Positions 18,441 to 28,117 of a stretch of DNA of 64,000 bases are shown here, in pieces. Within the stretch, counting starts at the first letter, position 1. Every line of letters starts with the position of its first letter. The notes beneath the pieces were generated by a model. The model searched no databases and was not told the origin of the DNA. It saw only the letters and a program-made list of their open reading frames with translations. Position numbers and translations under genes: made by a program. The stretch comes from Alteromonadaceae bacterium M269 (GTDB taxonomy: Bacteria > Pseudomonadota > Gammaproteobacteria > Enterobacterales > Alteromonadaceae): the NCBI GenBank assembly GCA_004353515.1, contig SMNZ01000002.1, positions 885,333 to 949,332 on the forward strand, in the 5' to 3' direction.

Positions 18441-21212
18441 TTACTGAATAAAATTAGCCGAGGATTTAAAGTCATAAATGTCGTTAACTTTATACCCAGG
18501 AATAGACGGTTTTGGATTGTTTTTTCCACTACAATAAAGACAGATTCGTCCAACATTGACTCCGTTCAACATCGCCTCACAATATTGACTAATGCAGTTT
18601 AATGTTATGTTTTTAAGAGCGTCTATGAGTTTTTGTCGGCGTAAACATTGGATGTCGTTATTGCCGATGGCAATCCAGAGCCTTTGAGCTTTTATTGAAA
18701 GGTTCGCATCTTTATCTGAAAGCTGATTGATAACCGAGCGTTTCATTGATTGCCATTGAGTCTCTGGAAAATTCTGTAATTCTGATGAGAACTGTTTCAA
18801 ACATCCCATCATTTCCTGATATAGGCGATCGACATTCGCGTTTGGAGATTGAACATAAAATGCGATACCAGGATGCTGATTAAAAGGGAAATAGCCACTT
18901 CCGACAAGATAGCCAAGCTGTTTTTCCGTGCGCATATAATTGAAAAATGGCGCCGACAAGAGTTGTTCAGTAAGCATTGATAAGGCCGTATCTTTGGGAC
19001 CTTCTGACGGTGCTTGAAAATAGGTAACAAGAGCTGCTTCATTATGCGTGCATGGGATATCTAAAACAAAACCCGCGCTGTCTCTTAAATCTGTGACCTC
19101 TCTACTGACCTTTTTGCCTCGGCACAAGTTGGCTTTGACTTCATCGTATAACCATTGACTAAAGTCGTTGGCTTCTTCTGCTTTCCAGTCACCTAAAAGA
19201 GCTGCTTCAATTTGGTAGCTGCTTGTTGTTGATTCCTGAAATTGCTGAATATCACCTTCGGAAACAGAATTGAGAATAGGAAGTTTGTCATCCGAAGAAA
19301 ACGTATTGCGCTGAAGCAAAACGGACAATCGACTGAACAACAGGTTAAGTGGTTTATTTAGTAAATTATTTTTAAGTTTTTGTACCTGCTTAGCTTTTAT
19401 TTGTTCAAAGAGTTCTGTATCGACTTTGTTTGTATGAATGTGCTCAAACAGGTGCTTGGCGAGGCTGAGTTGTTTATCTGTAAAACCATGAGTATGTATT
19501 GAAAATCCACCCTGATGAGAATATACATACCCGCCAAGACCTGCTGTGCTTGCTTGATAAAAGTGCTGATGGAATTGTTCTTGGCAGATAGCAACCCAAA
19601 GAGAGCGGAGAACAACCGTTTCTGGTAAAAACTGTTTGTCTGGGGACTCGAAGCTGATGTACAAGTCACCTTTAGGGAGTTTAAAGTCACTGTCTTGTCC
19701 AAACCAGAACTTAAAGCTTTCCTTTTCTTTGAGCTGTTTGAGGGAGGTATAACTTGGTTCGACGATATGAGGTGTAAGACGCTCCGCAACAAAAGGGTTT
19801 TTTTGCGGAAGTTGTAAGTCAGATATAAATTCAGGCCGATTGAGCACTTGTTTTATATCTTCTGCTAAAGCCTCTATTTTGAATTCAGTGCCATACCAAT
19901 TCGCAACTTGATTGGTCGTAAGTTCATCATGAATGAACTTCAGCCGCATATTGTCTGGTGTCATTAGCTCCAACATGGCGTTGACCAATAACAAATCTGG
20001 CTTATCTAGGATGTAGTCTCCAAAAACAATATGCTCAATAGGGTAGTGGTGCATAGCAGTTGATAGATGCATCGCATAATCAAGAGGCTTCTCACTATCC
20101 CGGAAGTCAAAGGCTTGCTGGTTGAGCTTAGATTTCTCTTCTATTCTCCATTTTTCTAGTCCAGTTGTTTTAATAAGGCTTATGTAATTAAACAAAGAAG
20201 CTAATATGTCGACCTTATGTTTTAGCCCTTTTGTCGTTAGCTGTAAGTTAATATTGAAGTCTTTAAAGTTTTCTCCATCTATACCACCACCTGCGGATAG
20301 GTTTGTAGCCCAGCCCTGCTTTTTTAAGTAGTAGAGCAAGCTGCCAGGTCCTTCATCACCAATCAGAGAGCTAATAAAATCTAGTGGTTTACTTCGGTAA
20401 TGCTTGTGAACACCAGGATAGACAAAAGTAATGATCAAGCGTTTTGCATGTTTAATAGGTTTGATATTTATTTGAACGCCAAGTTGTTCGGGCAAATACA
20501 AAGGAGGGAATGCCAACTTCGGCAGCTGTGTTTCTCTGTGAAAACTATTGAAAGACTGCTCAAGCAAAGCCTTCGTTTGGGTATGTGGGAGGTCGCTAAT
20601 CACACAAAGCTTAAAATGCTGGACGTTATACCATTGCTGATGAAATTCGCGGAGTAAGTCAGATAAGTCTTCGGAACTAAATTGATTAAATATTTGCTGA
20701 TTGCCAACTGAGAATTTACTGAAAGGGTGATTAGGATTACAGGTTTCTTTGTGAACTTGGTATAGGCGCCGCAGATCATCTTTGAGTTTAAGTTCGAACT
20801 CTGCATGAATCGATTGGCTCTCTTTTTCTATTGCGGCAGTATCCAAAAGCGGATGTTGGATCATGTCAGAAAATATCGATATTGCTTCCTCTAATGTTTT
20901 TGTTTCGCAATCGAAGTAGTAGTTAGCATGTTCGGTACCTGTCCAAGCGTTGATATGCCCACCATGATGACTTAAAAAATCGTTAAGGTGATTAGGGGAA
21001 GGGAAGGCTCCCGAACCCATAAAAATCATATGTTCTAAGAGGTGAGCAAGGCCGTGACAATTATCAGGATCGTGAAAATGCCCCGATGCAACTGTCAGAG
21101 AAACTGCGCTTTTATTAATACTGTCATCTTCAACTAACAGCACTTCCAGCCCAGAGTCTAATCTAGACGGAAAGTAACGCCGTTTGTCATAAGAACTGAC
21201 AATTACAGTCAT
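18441..21212 (-). CDS. insulinase-family (M16) zinc protease
   Basis: The 923-aa protein is the size of protease III and other insulysins. The inverted zinc motif HxxEH is present as HLLEHMIFMGS near residue 57, with the third ligand in the usual glutamate-rich helix (HAEFELKLKDDL) about 75 residues later. Four M16 half-domains are expected from the length. I see no clear signal peptide, so it may be cytoplasmic, unlike periplasmic PtrA. The gene is separated from the Reg_prop gene by about 170 nt and is transcribed leftward, divergent from sixA. Confidence 0.88.
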   Translation of the reverse strand: MTVIVSSYDKRRYFPSRLDSGLEVLLVEDDSINKSAVSLTVASGHFHDPDNCHGLAHLLEHMIFMGSGAFPSPNHLNDFLSHHGGHINAWTGTEHANYYFDCETKTLEEAISIFSDMIQHPLLDTAAIEKESQSIHAEFELKLKDDLRRLYQVHKETCNPNHPFSKFSVGNQQIFNQFSSEDLSDLLREFHQQWYNVQHFKLCVISDLPHTQTKALLEQSFNSFHRETQLPKLAFPPLYLPEQLGVQINIKPIKHAKRLIITFVYPGVHKHYRSKPLDFISSLIGDEGPGSLLYYLKKQGWATNLSAGGGIDGENFKDFNINLQLTTKGLKHKVDILASLFNYISLIKTTGLEKWRIEEKSKLNQQAFDFRDSEKPLDYAMHLSTAMHHYPIEHIVFGDYILDKPDLLLVNAMLELMTPDNMRLKFIHDELTTNQVANWYGTEFKIEALAEDIKQVLNRPEFISDLQLPQKNPFVAERLTPHIVEPSYTSLKQLKEKESFKFWFGQDSDFKLPKGDLYISFESPDKQFLPETVVLRSLWVAICQEQFHQHFYQASTAGLGGYVYSHQGGFSIHTHGFTDKQLSLAKHLFEHIHTNKVDTELFEQIKAKQVQKLKNNLLNKPLNLLFSRLSVLLQRNTFSSDDKLPILNSVSEGDIQQFQESTTSSYQIEAALLGDWKAEEANDFSQWLYDEVKANLCRGKKVSREVTDLRDSAGFVLDIPCTHNEAALVTYFQAPSEGPKDTALSMLTEQLLSAPFFNYMRTEKQLGYLVGSGYFPFNQHPGIAFYVQSPNANVDRLYQEMMGCLKQFSSELQNFPETQWQSMKRSVINQLSDKDANLSIKAQRLWIAIGNNDIQCLRRQKLIDALKNITLNCISQYCEAMLNGVNVGRICLYCSGKNNPKPSIPGYKVNDIYDFKSSANFIQ

Positions 21213-21413
21213 GCTTTTCGCTAATGCTTGTGTGAAATACTATTTAGCATAACGTAAATTTCGGCAAGTATAAGATTTTTATATGGATTACTTGGAAATT
21301 TATTCTATGATAATGGAAAAATATCGGGCTTTTTGAACTGCACCGGAAATTTCTTGAGCGGTTGACCAGTCTCTATTCATAGTTTCATAAACAAGTTAAT
21401 TACAGGTAACCTG

Positions 21414-21875
21414 ATGCGCCTCTTCATAATGCGACACGGCGAAGCAGAACAGCAAACATCGATTGATTCTGAGCGGAATTTGAATGACCGGGGTCGTGAC
21501 GAAGCGTTTGAAGCGGGAATTAACCTAAGTCACCAATATAATGAAATTGATTTTGCTTGGGTTAGCTGTTTTTCACGAGCACAGCAGACTTTTGTTGAAG
21601 TTGAGAAGTCCGTTAGCTTCAAGCAAATTAAAAACTCAGAAGAGATTATTCCGAGTAGTCGTCCAAAAGATGTTCAACGTCAACTAGATAAAGCGTTGCT
21701 TGATAGCAATTATCAGCAAGCTTTGATTGTGAGTCATATGCCTTTGGTTAGCTATCTTGTTGATCTATTGTGTGAAAATGCTCAATCCATGATATTTCCG
21801 ACAGCCACTATCGCAGAAATAGAGTACGACCCAATAACAAGCCTTGGACACTTAGTCAAAGTAGTCGTACCGTAG
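21414..21875 (+). CDS. sixA: phosphohistidine phosphatase SixA
   Basis: This small histidine-phosphatase (153 aa) has the RHG catalytic motif at its N-terminus (MRLFIMRHGEAEQQ) and the second catalytic histidine in SHMPLVSYL near residue 108. SixA removes phosphate from histidine residues of phosphorelay or PTS proteins. It is divergent from the M16 protease gene. The motif pattern and length fit SixA well. Confidence 0.88.
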   Translation: MRLFIMRHGEAEQQTSIDSERNLNDRGRDEAFEAGINLSHQYNEIDFAWVSCFSRAQQTFVEVEKSVSFKQIKNSEEIIPSSRPKDVQRQLDKALLDSNYQQALIVSHMPLVSYLVDLLCENAQSMIFPTATIAEIEYDPITSLGHLVKVVVP

Positions 21876-21916
21876 AATTGCGATAACTATTTCACTTTTT
21901 CGTTAATGTTATTCGC

Positions 21917-21947
21917 CTCTCTGACCGATAAAAAAGTGATCAGAGAG
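21917..21947 (+). promoter_or_regulatory. hairpin overlapping the ribosome site of the 58-aa gene
   Basis: The arms CTCTCTGA (21917-21924) and TCAGAGAG (21940-21947) are perfect complements with a 15-nt loop. The right arm includes the purine stretch GAGAGAGG that serves as ribosome site for the ATG at 21958, so folding would hide it. It could also act as the sixA terminator, but lacks a T tract. Confidence 0.5.
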
Positions 21948-21957
21948 AGGTTTAGTC

Positions 21958-22134
21958 ATGTCGAGCAAAAGTTTGCCTGCCTATTTACAGCAAATTTTAG
22001 AAAATCACGTACAACAATCAGATTTATCTATGGACGACGAGTTGGACGGTATCTTTCGGCGCTTGTCTGAATTAAACGAGAGTGTTGAAAGAGCGAAGCG
22101 CCAAATTCTAGAGAATCGTAGACGAGATTTATAA
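21958..22134 (+). CDS. 58-aa charged helical protein, unknown function
   Basis: ATG at 21958 lies 7 nt after GAGAGAGG and opens 58 codons to TAA at 22134. The product is soluble and highly charged, predicted helical, with repeated Leu at heptad-like spacing (LDGIFRRLSELNESVERAKR) and a basic end NRRRDL. It may form a coiled coil. It lies 82 nt after sixA and faces the convergent transporter gene. I do not recognise the family. Confidence 0.6.
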   Translation: MSSKSLPAYLQQILENHVQQSDLSMDDELDGIFRRLSELNESVERAKRQILENRRRDL

Positions 22135-22170
22135 AGTCACGCCTAAGAAGTTAGCTTATATCTTTAAAAG

Positions 22171-23460
22171 CTAATCTTCAGTTGGTTCTGTAGGGTCAAT
22201 ATAAAATTGAGGCTGAACACGGACAGTTTTGACCATATTCCCGCTCATTTCTATAATTTCTATTGGATATCCCGCAAGTCTAAAACTAAGGCTAGCTTTT
22301 GGAATATCTTCGTAATACTCCACAATAAGACCATTAATTGTTTTCGGGCCTTCAGTTGGAAAACTCCAATCAAAATCTTTGTTTAATTCCCGAATGTTGG
22401 CACTGCCATTGACCAAGACACTACCATCTTGTTGTACGTGAGCTTCTTTGTTTCCACCTTGAATAATAGAGGTTGTGAATTCACCTACGATCTCTTCCAG
22501 AATATCTTCGAGGGTTACTAGCCCCTGGATATCTCCATATTCGTCAACAACCAGTCCGATTCGCTCTTTAGCTGCCTGGAATTTATACATAAGAGTATGT
22601 AACGGTGTCGACTCTGGTGTGAAGTAGATTTCCTTTACGGCTCTTAACAGTGTTGCTTTAGTAAATTCATCTTTAGAAAGGAGGCGTAGTGCATCTCTAA
22701 CGTGGATAAATCCAACCGCATCATCAATGGTGTCACGGTATAGCAGTAATCGTGTATGTTGAGAGTGAGTTAATTGCTTTTGGATATCCTTCCAATCATC
22801 GTTAATATCTAACCCGATGATTTCACTTCTTGGGATCATAATATCTTCGGCAGTGACTTTCTCTAAATCTAAAATCCCTACTAACATATCTTGGTATTGC
22901 TTAGGGATCATCGCTCCAGCTTCATAGACAACGGTTCTGAGCTCTTCTTTGCTTAAATTTTGTGAGTTGCCTGAATCAGGTCTGATTCCAAACAAGGATA
23001 AGACGCCATTCGTAATTAAGTTCAGCGTAAAAACAAACGGATATAGAATTTTAAGGAGAATAGCTAAAATGAAAGAACTGGGAAACGATATCTTTTCAGG
23101 ATAAAGAGCCGCTAAAGTTTTAGGTGTTACTTCGGCGAAAATCAATAAAACAACGGTTAACCCAAAGGTTGCAACCACTAAACCTAAATCTCCAAACAAC
23201 CGCACACATATAACAGTCGCTATTGCTGATGCAGCAACATTAACCAAGTTGTTGCCGAATAGAATTAACCCAATGAGTCTATCTGGCTTATCGAGAAGTT
23301 TTTGAACGCGCTTTGCGCCTCTATGACCTTCGAGTTCTAAATGTTTCAATCGATAGCGATTGATTGACATCAATCCTGTTTCAGAGCTTGAAAAGTAGGC
23401 AGAGAGAAGAATAAGTACACCAAGTGCAATAAACAATACACTTAAAGATATGTCGTCCAA
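22171..23460 (-). CDS. HlyC/CorC family transporter with CNNM and CBS domains (YfjD-like)
   Basis: The 429-aa protein has an N-terminal CNNM (DUF21) membrane domain of about four helices containing SAYFSSSETGLMSINRYRL, a CBS pair in the middle (MIPRSEIIGLD and VVDEYGDIQGLVTLEDILEE) and a C-terminal CorC_HlyC domain. Such proteins are involved in magnesium or cobalt homeostasis. It lies next to the ypjD-like gene and ffh, as yfjD does in E. coli, and both are transcribed away from ffh. Ion specificity cannot be read from sequence. Confidence 0.9.
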   Translation of the reverse strand: MDDISLSVLFIALGVLILLSAYFSSSETGLMSINRYRLKHLELEGHRGAKRVQKLLDKPDRLIGLILFGNNLVNVAASAIATVICVRLFGDLGLVVATFGLTVVLLIFAEVTPKTLAALYPEKISFPSSFILAILLKILYPFVFTLNLITNGVLSLFGIRPDSGNSQNLSKEELRTVVYEAGAMIPKQYQDMLVGILDLEKVTAEDIMIPRSEIIGLDINDDWKDIQKQLTHSQHTRLLLYRDTIDDAVGFIHVRDALRLLSKDEFTKATLLRAVKEIYFTPESTPLHTLMYKFQAAKERIGLVVDEYGDIQGLVTLEDILEEIVGEFTTSIIQGGNKEAHVQQDGSVLVNGSANIRELNKDFDWSFPTEGPKTINGLIVEYYEDIPKASLSFRLAGYPIEIIEMSGNMVKTVRVQPQFYIDPTEPTED

Positions 23461-23552
23461 CTAAGTGGTTCCCATGTAGGTTTAGAAATTAGCTTTTTAA
23501 GCATTATAAACAACGTAAAGAATATATTAACCAAGTTCTTGAGTTTTCACCA

Positions 23553-24359
23553 TTAACTTAGAATGACTTCTTTAACAAATCGACTGCCGAAGTAGGCGAG
23601 AGTTAACAAAGATGCTGCAACAACAGTTGCTCCAACAACGGGCTTGCCACGCCAACCATATTTATAGTGTCCTAAACATATGCCTGCGTAAATAAACCAA
23701 GCTATTACTGACAAAACTGTTTTGTGTACTTGATGCTGGGCGAACATATCCTCCATAAAGCCAAAACCTGTCATTAAGGATAAGGCTAGTAAGATAGTAC
23801 CGACTGAGAGCAACTTAAAGAGTATGGCTTCAACTGCCATCAATGGTGGTAATGGTGACGCAACCAGTGACGTTTGTTTTGCTTTAAGTCGGGAGTTGAT
23901 ATAGCCCAGTTGCAGAGCATACAGCAGCGCTATCATTAAGCAGCCATAAGCCAAAAGTGCAAGCGTAATGTGGACTACTAATGAAGGGTTCAACGATATT
24001 TGCATCATATAAATATCGGGTACAAATATCTTTAAGAGGATCACTAGGCCAGCAAAGCCATACACCACAGGTAATAGTAAAGCCGTTGTCATATAAAGCG
24101 ATGCTAAGGTCATGCTGACGCTGATAAGCCACGCAATGAGCGAAGCAACGTTGACTATGCTCATATTTTGCCCGGGCTCTAGCAAAATTGAGTTCGCTAA
24201 TATAACAATATGTGCAATCAATGCTGCGCCAGCTAACGGAAGTGCGTATGGGTGCCTACCAGGGAGGTTATTAAAAAAGTGCCTCAATAATAAGAAAGCA
24301 GATCCCAAATAAAGGACTAAGCTGACCAAACTAATTGTTAAAAATGAAGCTGATAGCAT
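23553..24359 (-). CDS. ypjD: CcsA-like inner-membrane protein YpjD
   Basis: The 268-aa protein is nearly all hydrophobic helices, with the cytochrome-c-assembly (CcsA/CcmC) type membrane domain, including SLVVHITLALLAYGCLMIALLY and HKTVLSVIAWFIYAGICLGHYKYGWRGK; the histidines in those segments match the conserved haem-ligand positions of the superfamily. The position, divergent from ffh and beside a yfjD-like transporter, matches E. coli ypjD. The role in that species is linked to the adjacent CorC-type transporter rather than to cytochrome assembly. Confidence 0.85.
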   Translation of the reverse strand: MLSASFLTISLVSLVLYLGSAFLLLRHFFNNLPGRHPYALPLAGAALIAHIVILANSILLEPGQNMSIVNVASLIAWLISVSMTLASLYMTTALLLPVVYGFAGLVILLKIFVPDIYMMQISLNPSLVVHITLALLAYGCLMIALLYALQLGYINSRLKAKQTSLVASPLPPLMAVEAILFKLLSVGTILLALSLMTGFGFMEDMFAQHQVHKTVLSVIAWFIYAGICLGHYKYGWRGKPVVGATVVAASLLTLAYFGSRFVKEVILS

Positions 24360-24489
24360 GTAATGCGATACTTAAACTTTATGTAATTCTAGATGTTATC
24401 GCGTATCCGTAGGAATTCCAAAGGTCCTGAATCAAATTGACAATAATTTTTACGCTTTATTTATCGAAGCCGAAGTTTTCATTTCGCTA

Positions 24490-24519
24490 TTACTAATGTG
24501 GAGAGTATTGCGATATAAT
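24490..24519 (+). promoter_or_regulatory. sigma-70 type promoter of ffh
   Basis: TTACTA (24490-24495) and TATAAT (24514-24519) are separated by 18 nt. The expected start of the transcript is about 25 nt before the ffh ATG, which rules out the in-frame GTG at 24522 as the start. Confidence 0.6.
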
Positions 24520-24551
24520 CCGTGCATTCTTTTTATTTCCTAGCAGTTAAC

Positions 24552-25928
24552 ATGTTCGAAAACTTGACTGAGCGCCTCGGTAAAACGCTCAAAAATATCA
24601 GTGGCAAGGGCCGACTAACCGAAGACAATATTCAAGAGACGTTACGTGAAGTACGTATGGCGTTGCTTGAAGCCGATGTAGCTTTACCTGTTGTTCGTGA
24701 ATTTATTGGTAAGGTCAAGGAACGTGCTATAGGGACGGAAGTCACGAAAAGCCTTAACCCTGGTCAAGTCTTCATAAAGATAGTTCAAGCTGAGTTAGTT
24801 GCCGTCATGGGCGAAGCTAATGAGCGGCTAAACTTATCTGCGCAACCTCCTGCTGTCATTCTTATGGCAGGTTTGCAAGGTGCAGGTAAGACGACCAGTG
24901 TTGCTAAACTTGGACGATACTTAAAAGATCGCGAAAAGAAAAAGGTTTTGGTTGTTAGTGCTGACGTTTACCGACCTGCTGCGATTAAACAGCTTCAAAC
25001 TTTGGCTGAAGAAATTGATGTTGAATTCTTCCCATCGAGTGCTTTACAGCAACCTATCGCTATCGCAGAAGCTGCAATAGAGCATGCGCGCAAACAGTTT
25101 TTTGATGTTCTCCTTGTTGATACCGCAGGTCGTTTAGCAGTTGATGAAGCCATGATGGCAGAAATTCAACAGCTACATAAAGCAGTGAATCCTGTTGAAA
25201 CTTTGTTTGTTGTTGACGCTATGACAGGTCAAGATGCCGCGAATACGGCGAAGGCATTTAATGAAGCCCTACCGCTCACAGGTGTCGTACTGACTAAAAC
25301 TGATGGTGATGCTCGTGGCGGTGCCGCGTTATCAGTACGTCATATTACTGGTAAGCCTATTAAGTTCTTAGGTATTGGTGAAAAAGTTGATGCATTAGAA
25401 CCTTTCCATCCAGAGCGTGTCGCATCTCGTATTTTAGGAATGGGCGATGTTTTAAGCCTTATCGAAGAAGTTGAGCGTAAGGTTGATAAACAAAAAGCAG
25501 CTAAACTCGCGAATAAAGTTAAGAAAGGAAAAGGGTTTGATCTTCAAGACTTTAAAGAACAGCTAGAACAAATGCGCAACATGGGAGGTATGATGTCTAT
25601 GATGGATAAGCTCCCTGGTATGGGCAATATGACGGCAAAGGTTAAAGAACAGGCTAACGACAAGCAGTTTAACCAAATGGAAGCCATCATTAACTCAATG
25701 ACGCCACTTGAACGTCAAAAACCTGATGTGATTAAAGGATCACGTAAGCGCAGAATTGCGGCGGGCTCAGGAACTCAAATTCAAGACGTTAACCGTCTAT
25801 TGAAACAATTCACTCAAATGCAAAAAATGATGAAGAAAATGTCTGGCGGCGGCATGAAGAAAATGATGCGCAACATGCAAGGCATGATGCCCCCTGGCGG
25901 ACCGGGAGGTATGTTTCCGGGGCGTTAG
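24552..25928 (+). CDS. ffh: signal recognition particle protein Ffh
   Basis: The SRP54 GTPase binds 4.5S RNA and targets nascent membrane proteins to FtsY. The N domain starts MFENLTERLGKTLKNISGKG, the G domain has P-loop GLQGAGKTT near residue 107, DTAGRLAVD and TKTDGDARGGAALS, and the C-terminal M domain is methionine-rich with MRNMQGMMPPGGPGGMFPGR at the end. The start at 24552 gives 458 aa, the usual length, and agrees with the promoter position. A terminator follows 30 nt downstream. Confidence 0.97.
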   Translation: MFENLTERLGKTLKNISGKGRLTEDNIQETLREVRMALLEADVALPVVREFIGKVKERAIGTEVTKSLNPGQVFIKIVQAELVAVMGEANERLNLSAQPPAVILMAGLQGAGKTTSVAKLGRYLKDREKKKVLVVSADVYRPAAIKQLQTLAEEIDVEFFPSSALQQPIAIAEAAIEHARKQFFDVLLVDTAGRLAVDEAMMAEIQQLHKAVNPVETLFVVDAMTGQDAANTAKAFNEALPLTGVVLTKTDGDARGGAALSVRHITGKPIKFLGIGEKVDALEPFHPERVASRILGMGDVLSLIEEVERKVDKQKAAKLANKVKKGKGFDLQDFKEQLEQMRNMGGMMSMMDKLPGMGNMTAKVKEQANDKQFNQMEAIINSMTPLERQKPDVIKGSRKRRIAAGSGTQIQDVNRLLKQFTQMQKMMKKMSGGGMKKMMRNMQGMMPPGGPGGMFPGR

Positions 25929-25955
25929 AGAACAGTCTTTTAGATGATAAAAGCT

Positions 25956-25983
25956 AAAACCAGCAATTTTTGCTGGTTTTTTT
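25956..25983 (+). terminator. rho-independent terminator of ffh
   Basis: The stem AAACCAGCA/TGCTGGTTT has a T-rich loop and is followed by seven T residues. Confidence 0.9.
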
Positions 25984-26050
25984 ATGTTTAGTCGAGCGGT
26001 ATGTCCATATTTTGTTTGCTTTTCTATTGAAAATCCGTACAATTTTGCGG

Positions 26051-26085
26051 CCTTCAAATTAGAGGTTATAACTCTAATTTGAAGG
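26051..26085 (+). promoter_or_regulatory. perfect 14-bp hairpin at the head of the rpsP operon
   Basis: The arms CCTTCAAATTAGAG (26051-26064) and CTCTAATTTGAAGG (26072-26085) are perfect complements with a 7-nt loop. They follow a -10-like TACAAT at 26038-26043 by about 7 nt, so the hairpin would be at or very near the 5' end of the transcript. There is no T tract, so it is not a terminator. A stabilising or regulatory leader is inferred. Confidence 0.6.
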
Positions 26086-26129
26086 TAATTAAGTTAACGA
26101 TAACGCTTTCACGAGTTTGAGGCATACAC

Positions 26130-26381
26130 ATGGTTACTATTCGTTTACAGCGTGGTGGCGCTAAAAAGCGTCCATTTTATCAAGTAGTGGTTGCAGACAG
26201 TCGCAATAAGCGCGATGGCCGATTCATTGAAAACATCGGTTTCTTTAACCCTACAGCATCTGGTCAAGAAGAGCGTCTACGCTTGGATTTGGACCGAGTT
26301 GAACACTGGGTAGGAGTTGGCGCAGGCCTTTCTGACCGTGTTTCACGCTTGGTTAAAGATGCGAAAAAAGCTGCTGCTTAA
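26130..26381 (+). CDS. rpsP: 30S ribosomal protein bS16
   Basis: The 83-aa product begins [20 protein letters not shown], the diagnostic N-terminus of bS16, followed by [20 protein letters not shown]. It is first in the classical rpsP-rimM-trmD-rplS operon, here preceded by an unusual hairpin leader. rimM begins 30 nt downstream. Confidence 0.97.
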   Translation: MVTIRLQRGGAKKRPFYQVVVADSRNKRDGRFIENIGFFNPTASGQEERLRLDLDRVEHWVGVGAGLSDRVSRLVKDAKKAAA

Positions 26382-26411
26382 TAACACTATTATTAAGCTA
26401 AAGGTGAAGAG

Positions 26412-26942
26412 ATGAGTAACGCGTCTGATACATTGGTTGTTGGCAAAGTCGGCGCTCCTTACGGAGTCAAAGGTTGGGTCAAAATCACATCTTACACTGA
26501 GCAGCCTGCTAATATTTTTGATTATAGGCCTTGGTCTTTAGAGCAAAAATCTGGCAAGAAAGAAATAAACATTGACCAATGGAAAACGCATAACAAAGGA
26601 TTGATTGCTAAATTCGAGGGTGTTGATGATAGGGACGCAGCTGATTTGCTGAAGAATATCGAGATATCTATTGCTTCTTCCCAACTCCCTGAGTTAGCAG
26701 AAGACGAATTTTATTGGCGTGATTTGGTTGGTATGAGAGTCGTTACAGAAGCGGGTTATGACCTTGGTAAAATCGAGGAAATGTTCGAGACTGGTGCGAA
26801 TGATGTCATGCTAATTAAAGCCAATATCAATGATGCATTTGGTCAAAAGCAAAGGATGGTTCCCTACCTGGTTGAGCAAGTGGTTAAGCAGGTCAATAAA
26901 GAGGAACGCATTGTCACTGTTGATTGGGAACCAGGCTTTTAA
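26412..26942 (+). CDS. rimM: ribosome maturation factor RimM
   Basis: RimM assists 16S rRNA processing and binds S19 in the 30S head. The 176-aa product has the N-terminal RimM barrel (VVGKVGAPYGVKGWVKI) and the C-terminal PRC-barrel (FYWRDLVGMRVVTEAGYDLG and VPYLVEQVV). Length is typical. The stop codon abuts the trmD ATG without a gap, which suggests translational coupling. Confidence 0.97.
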   Translation: MSNASDTLVVGKVGAPYGVKGWVKITSYTEQPANIFDYRPWSLEQKSGKKEINIDQWKTHNKGLIAKFEGVDDRDAADLLKNIEISIASSQLPELAEDEFYWRDLVGMRVVTEAGYDLGKIEEMFETGANDVMLIKANINDAFGQKQRMVPYLVEQVVKQVNKEERIVTVDWEPGF

Positions 26943-27707
26943 ATGCCCCCAAAAAAGTGGTTTGGTGTTATTAGTCTGTTTCCTGATATGTTTCAGACTT
27001 TTACCGAACAAGGTGTTATAGGTCGGGCAATAAAGAATAATTTGCTTGAGCTGACATGTTTTAATCCTAGAGATTATACACATGACAAACACCGCACAGT
27101 GGACGACCGACCTTATGGCGGAGGTCCCGGCATGTTGATGATGGTGCAACCACTGACAGACGCAATTAATGACGCCAAGCTTAAAGCGGGTGGTCAAAGT
27201 AAAGTGATTTACCTTTCACCTCAAGGAAAAAGGTTAGATCAGCAAACAGTATTGAAGCTCTCGAAAGAGGAAAAGTTGATACTGGTGGCTGGTCGCTATG
27301 AAGGAATTGATGAACGAGTGATTGAATCACAGGTAGATGAAGAAATCTCTATTGGTGATTATGTCCTCAGTGGTGGTGAGTTACCAGCCATGGTGTTAAT
27401 GGATGCTATCTCGCGCAACGTACCTGGAGTACTAGGACACGCGTTGTCAGCGGAGCAAGATTCATTTACTCAAGGCTTGTTAGATTGTCCTCACTATACA
27501 CGACCTGAAGTTCTGGATGGTAAACCGGTTCCCGAGGTGTTGTTAAGTGGTAATCACGAAAAAATTAGGCAGTGGCGTTTAAAGCAGTCATTAGGTAAAA
27601 CTTGGCTACTACGTCCTGAATTATTAATTAACCTAGCTCTGACTGAGGAGCAGGAAACTTTGCTAGAAGAGTTTAAGCAAGAGCACCTGCAGCAAGAAGA
27701 CAGTTAA
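26943..27707 (+). CDS. trmD: tRNA (guanine-N1-)-methyltransferase TrmD
   Basis: TrmD methylates G37 of tRNAs with a G at position 36, which prevents frameshifting. The 254-aa SPOUT protein has the knot motifs [12 protein letters not shown] at the N-terminus, [13 protein letters not shown] near residue 112 and [19 protein letters not shown] near residue 135. The ATG directly follows the rimM stop. Confidence 0.97.
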   Translation: MPPKKWFGVISLFPDMFQTFTEQGVIGRAIKNNLLELTCFNPRDYTHDKHRTVDDRPYGGGPGMLMMVQPLTDAINDAKLKAGGQSKVIYLSPQGKRLDQQTVLKLSKEEKLILVAGRYEGIDERVIESQVDEEISIGDYVLSGGELPAMVLMDAISRNVPGVLGHALSAEQDSFTQGLLDCPHYTRPEVLDGKPVPEVLLSGNHEKIRQWRLKQSLGKTWLLRPELLINLALTEEQETLLEEFKQEHLQQEDS

Positions 27708-27726
27708 TCTAGGACAAGAGGTTATG

Positions 27727-28086
27727 ATGAGTAAAGTTAATCAAGATATCATCAAGCGTATTGAAGAAGCACAGTTGAAGAAAGACGTTCCAGAATTTGG
27801 ACCGGGTGATACTGTTGTTGTTCAAGTACGTGTTAAAGAAGGTGAGAAAGAACGTCTTCAGGCATATGAAGGTGTTGTTATCGCAAAACGTAATCGTGGT
27901 TTGCACTCCGCTTTCACAGTACGTAAGATTTCTAACGGTGAAGGCGTTGAGCGTGTATTCCAAACTCATAGTCCAGCTGTATCAAGCATTGAAGTAAAAC
28001 GTCGTGGTGCTGTTCGTCGCGCTAAACTTTACTACTTGCGCGAGCGTTCAGGTCGTTCTGCACGTATCAAAGAAAAGCTTAATTAA
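27727..28086 (+). CDS. rplS: 50S ribosomal protein bL19
   Basis: The 119-aa product contains the bL19 core [32 protein letters not shown] and [12 protein letters not shown]. Two tandem ATGs exist at 27724 and 27727; AAGAGG ends at 27721, so the second has the better spacing and is used here. It is the last gene of the operon and is followed by a strong terminator. Confidence 0.96.
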   Translation: MSKVNQDIIKRIEEAQLKKDVPEFGPGDTVVVQVRVKEGEKERLQAYEGVVIAKRNRGLHSAFTVRKISNGEGVERVFQTHSPAVSSIEVKRRGAVRRAKLYYLRERSGRSARIKEKLN

Positions 28087-28117
28087 TATTAATTTCGCGT
28101 TAACGTTAACTTATTTG

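Noticed and set aside
24522..24551. GTG at 24522 as the ffh start
   Set aside because: It would lie at the transcript start predicted from the TATAAT at 24514, and the family starts with MFENL at 24552.
9529..26066. Shared 13-mer TCAAATTAGAGGT near fadI (9529) and in the rpsP leader (26054)
   Set aside because: The surrounding contexts differ, one being part of a long palindrome and the other of a FadR-like site; most likely chance in AT-rich DNA.
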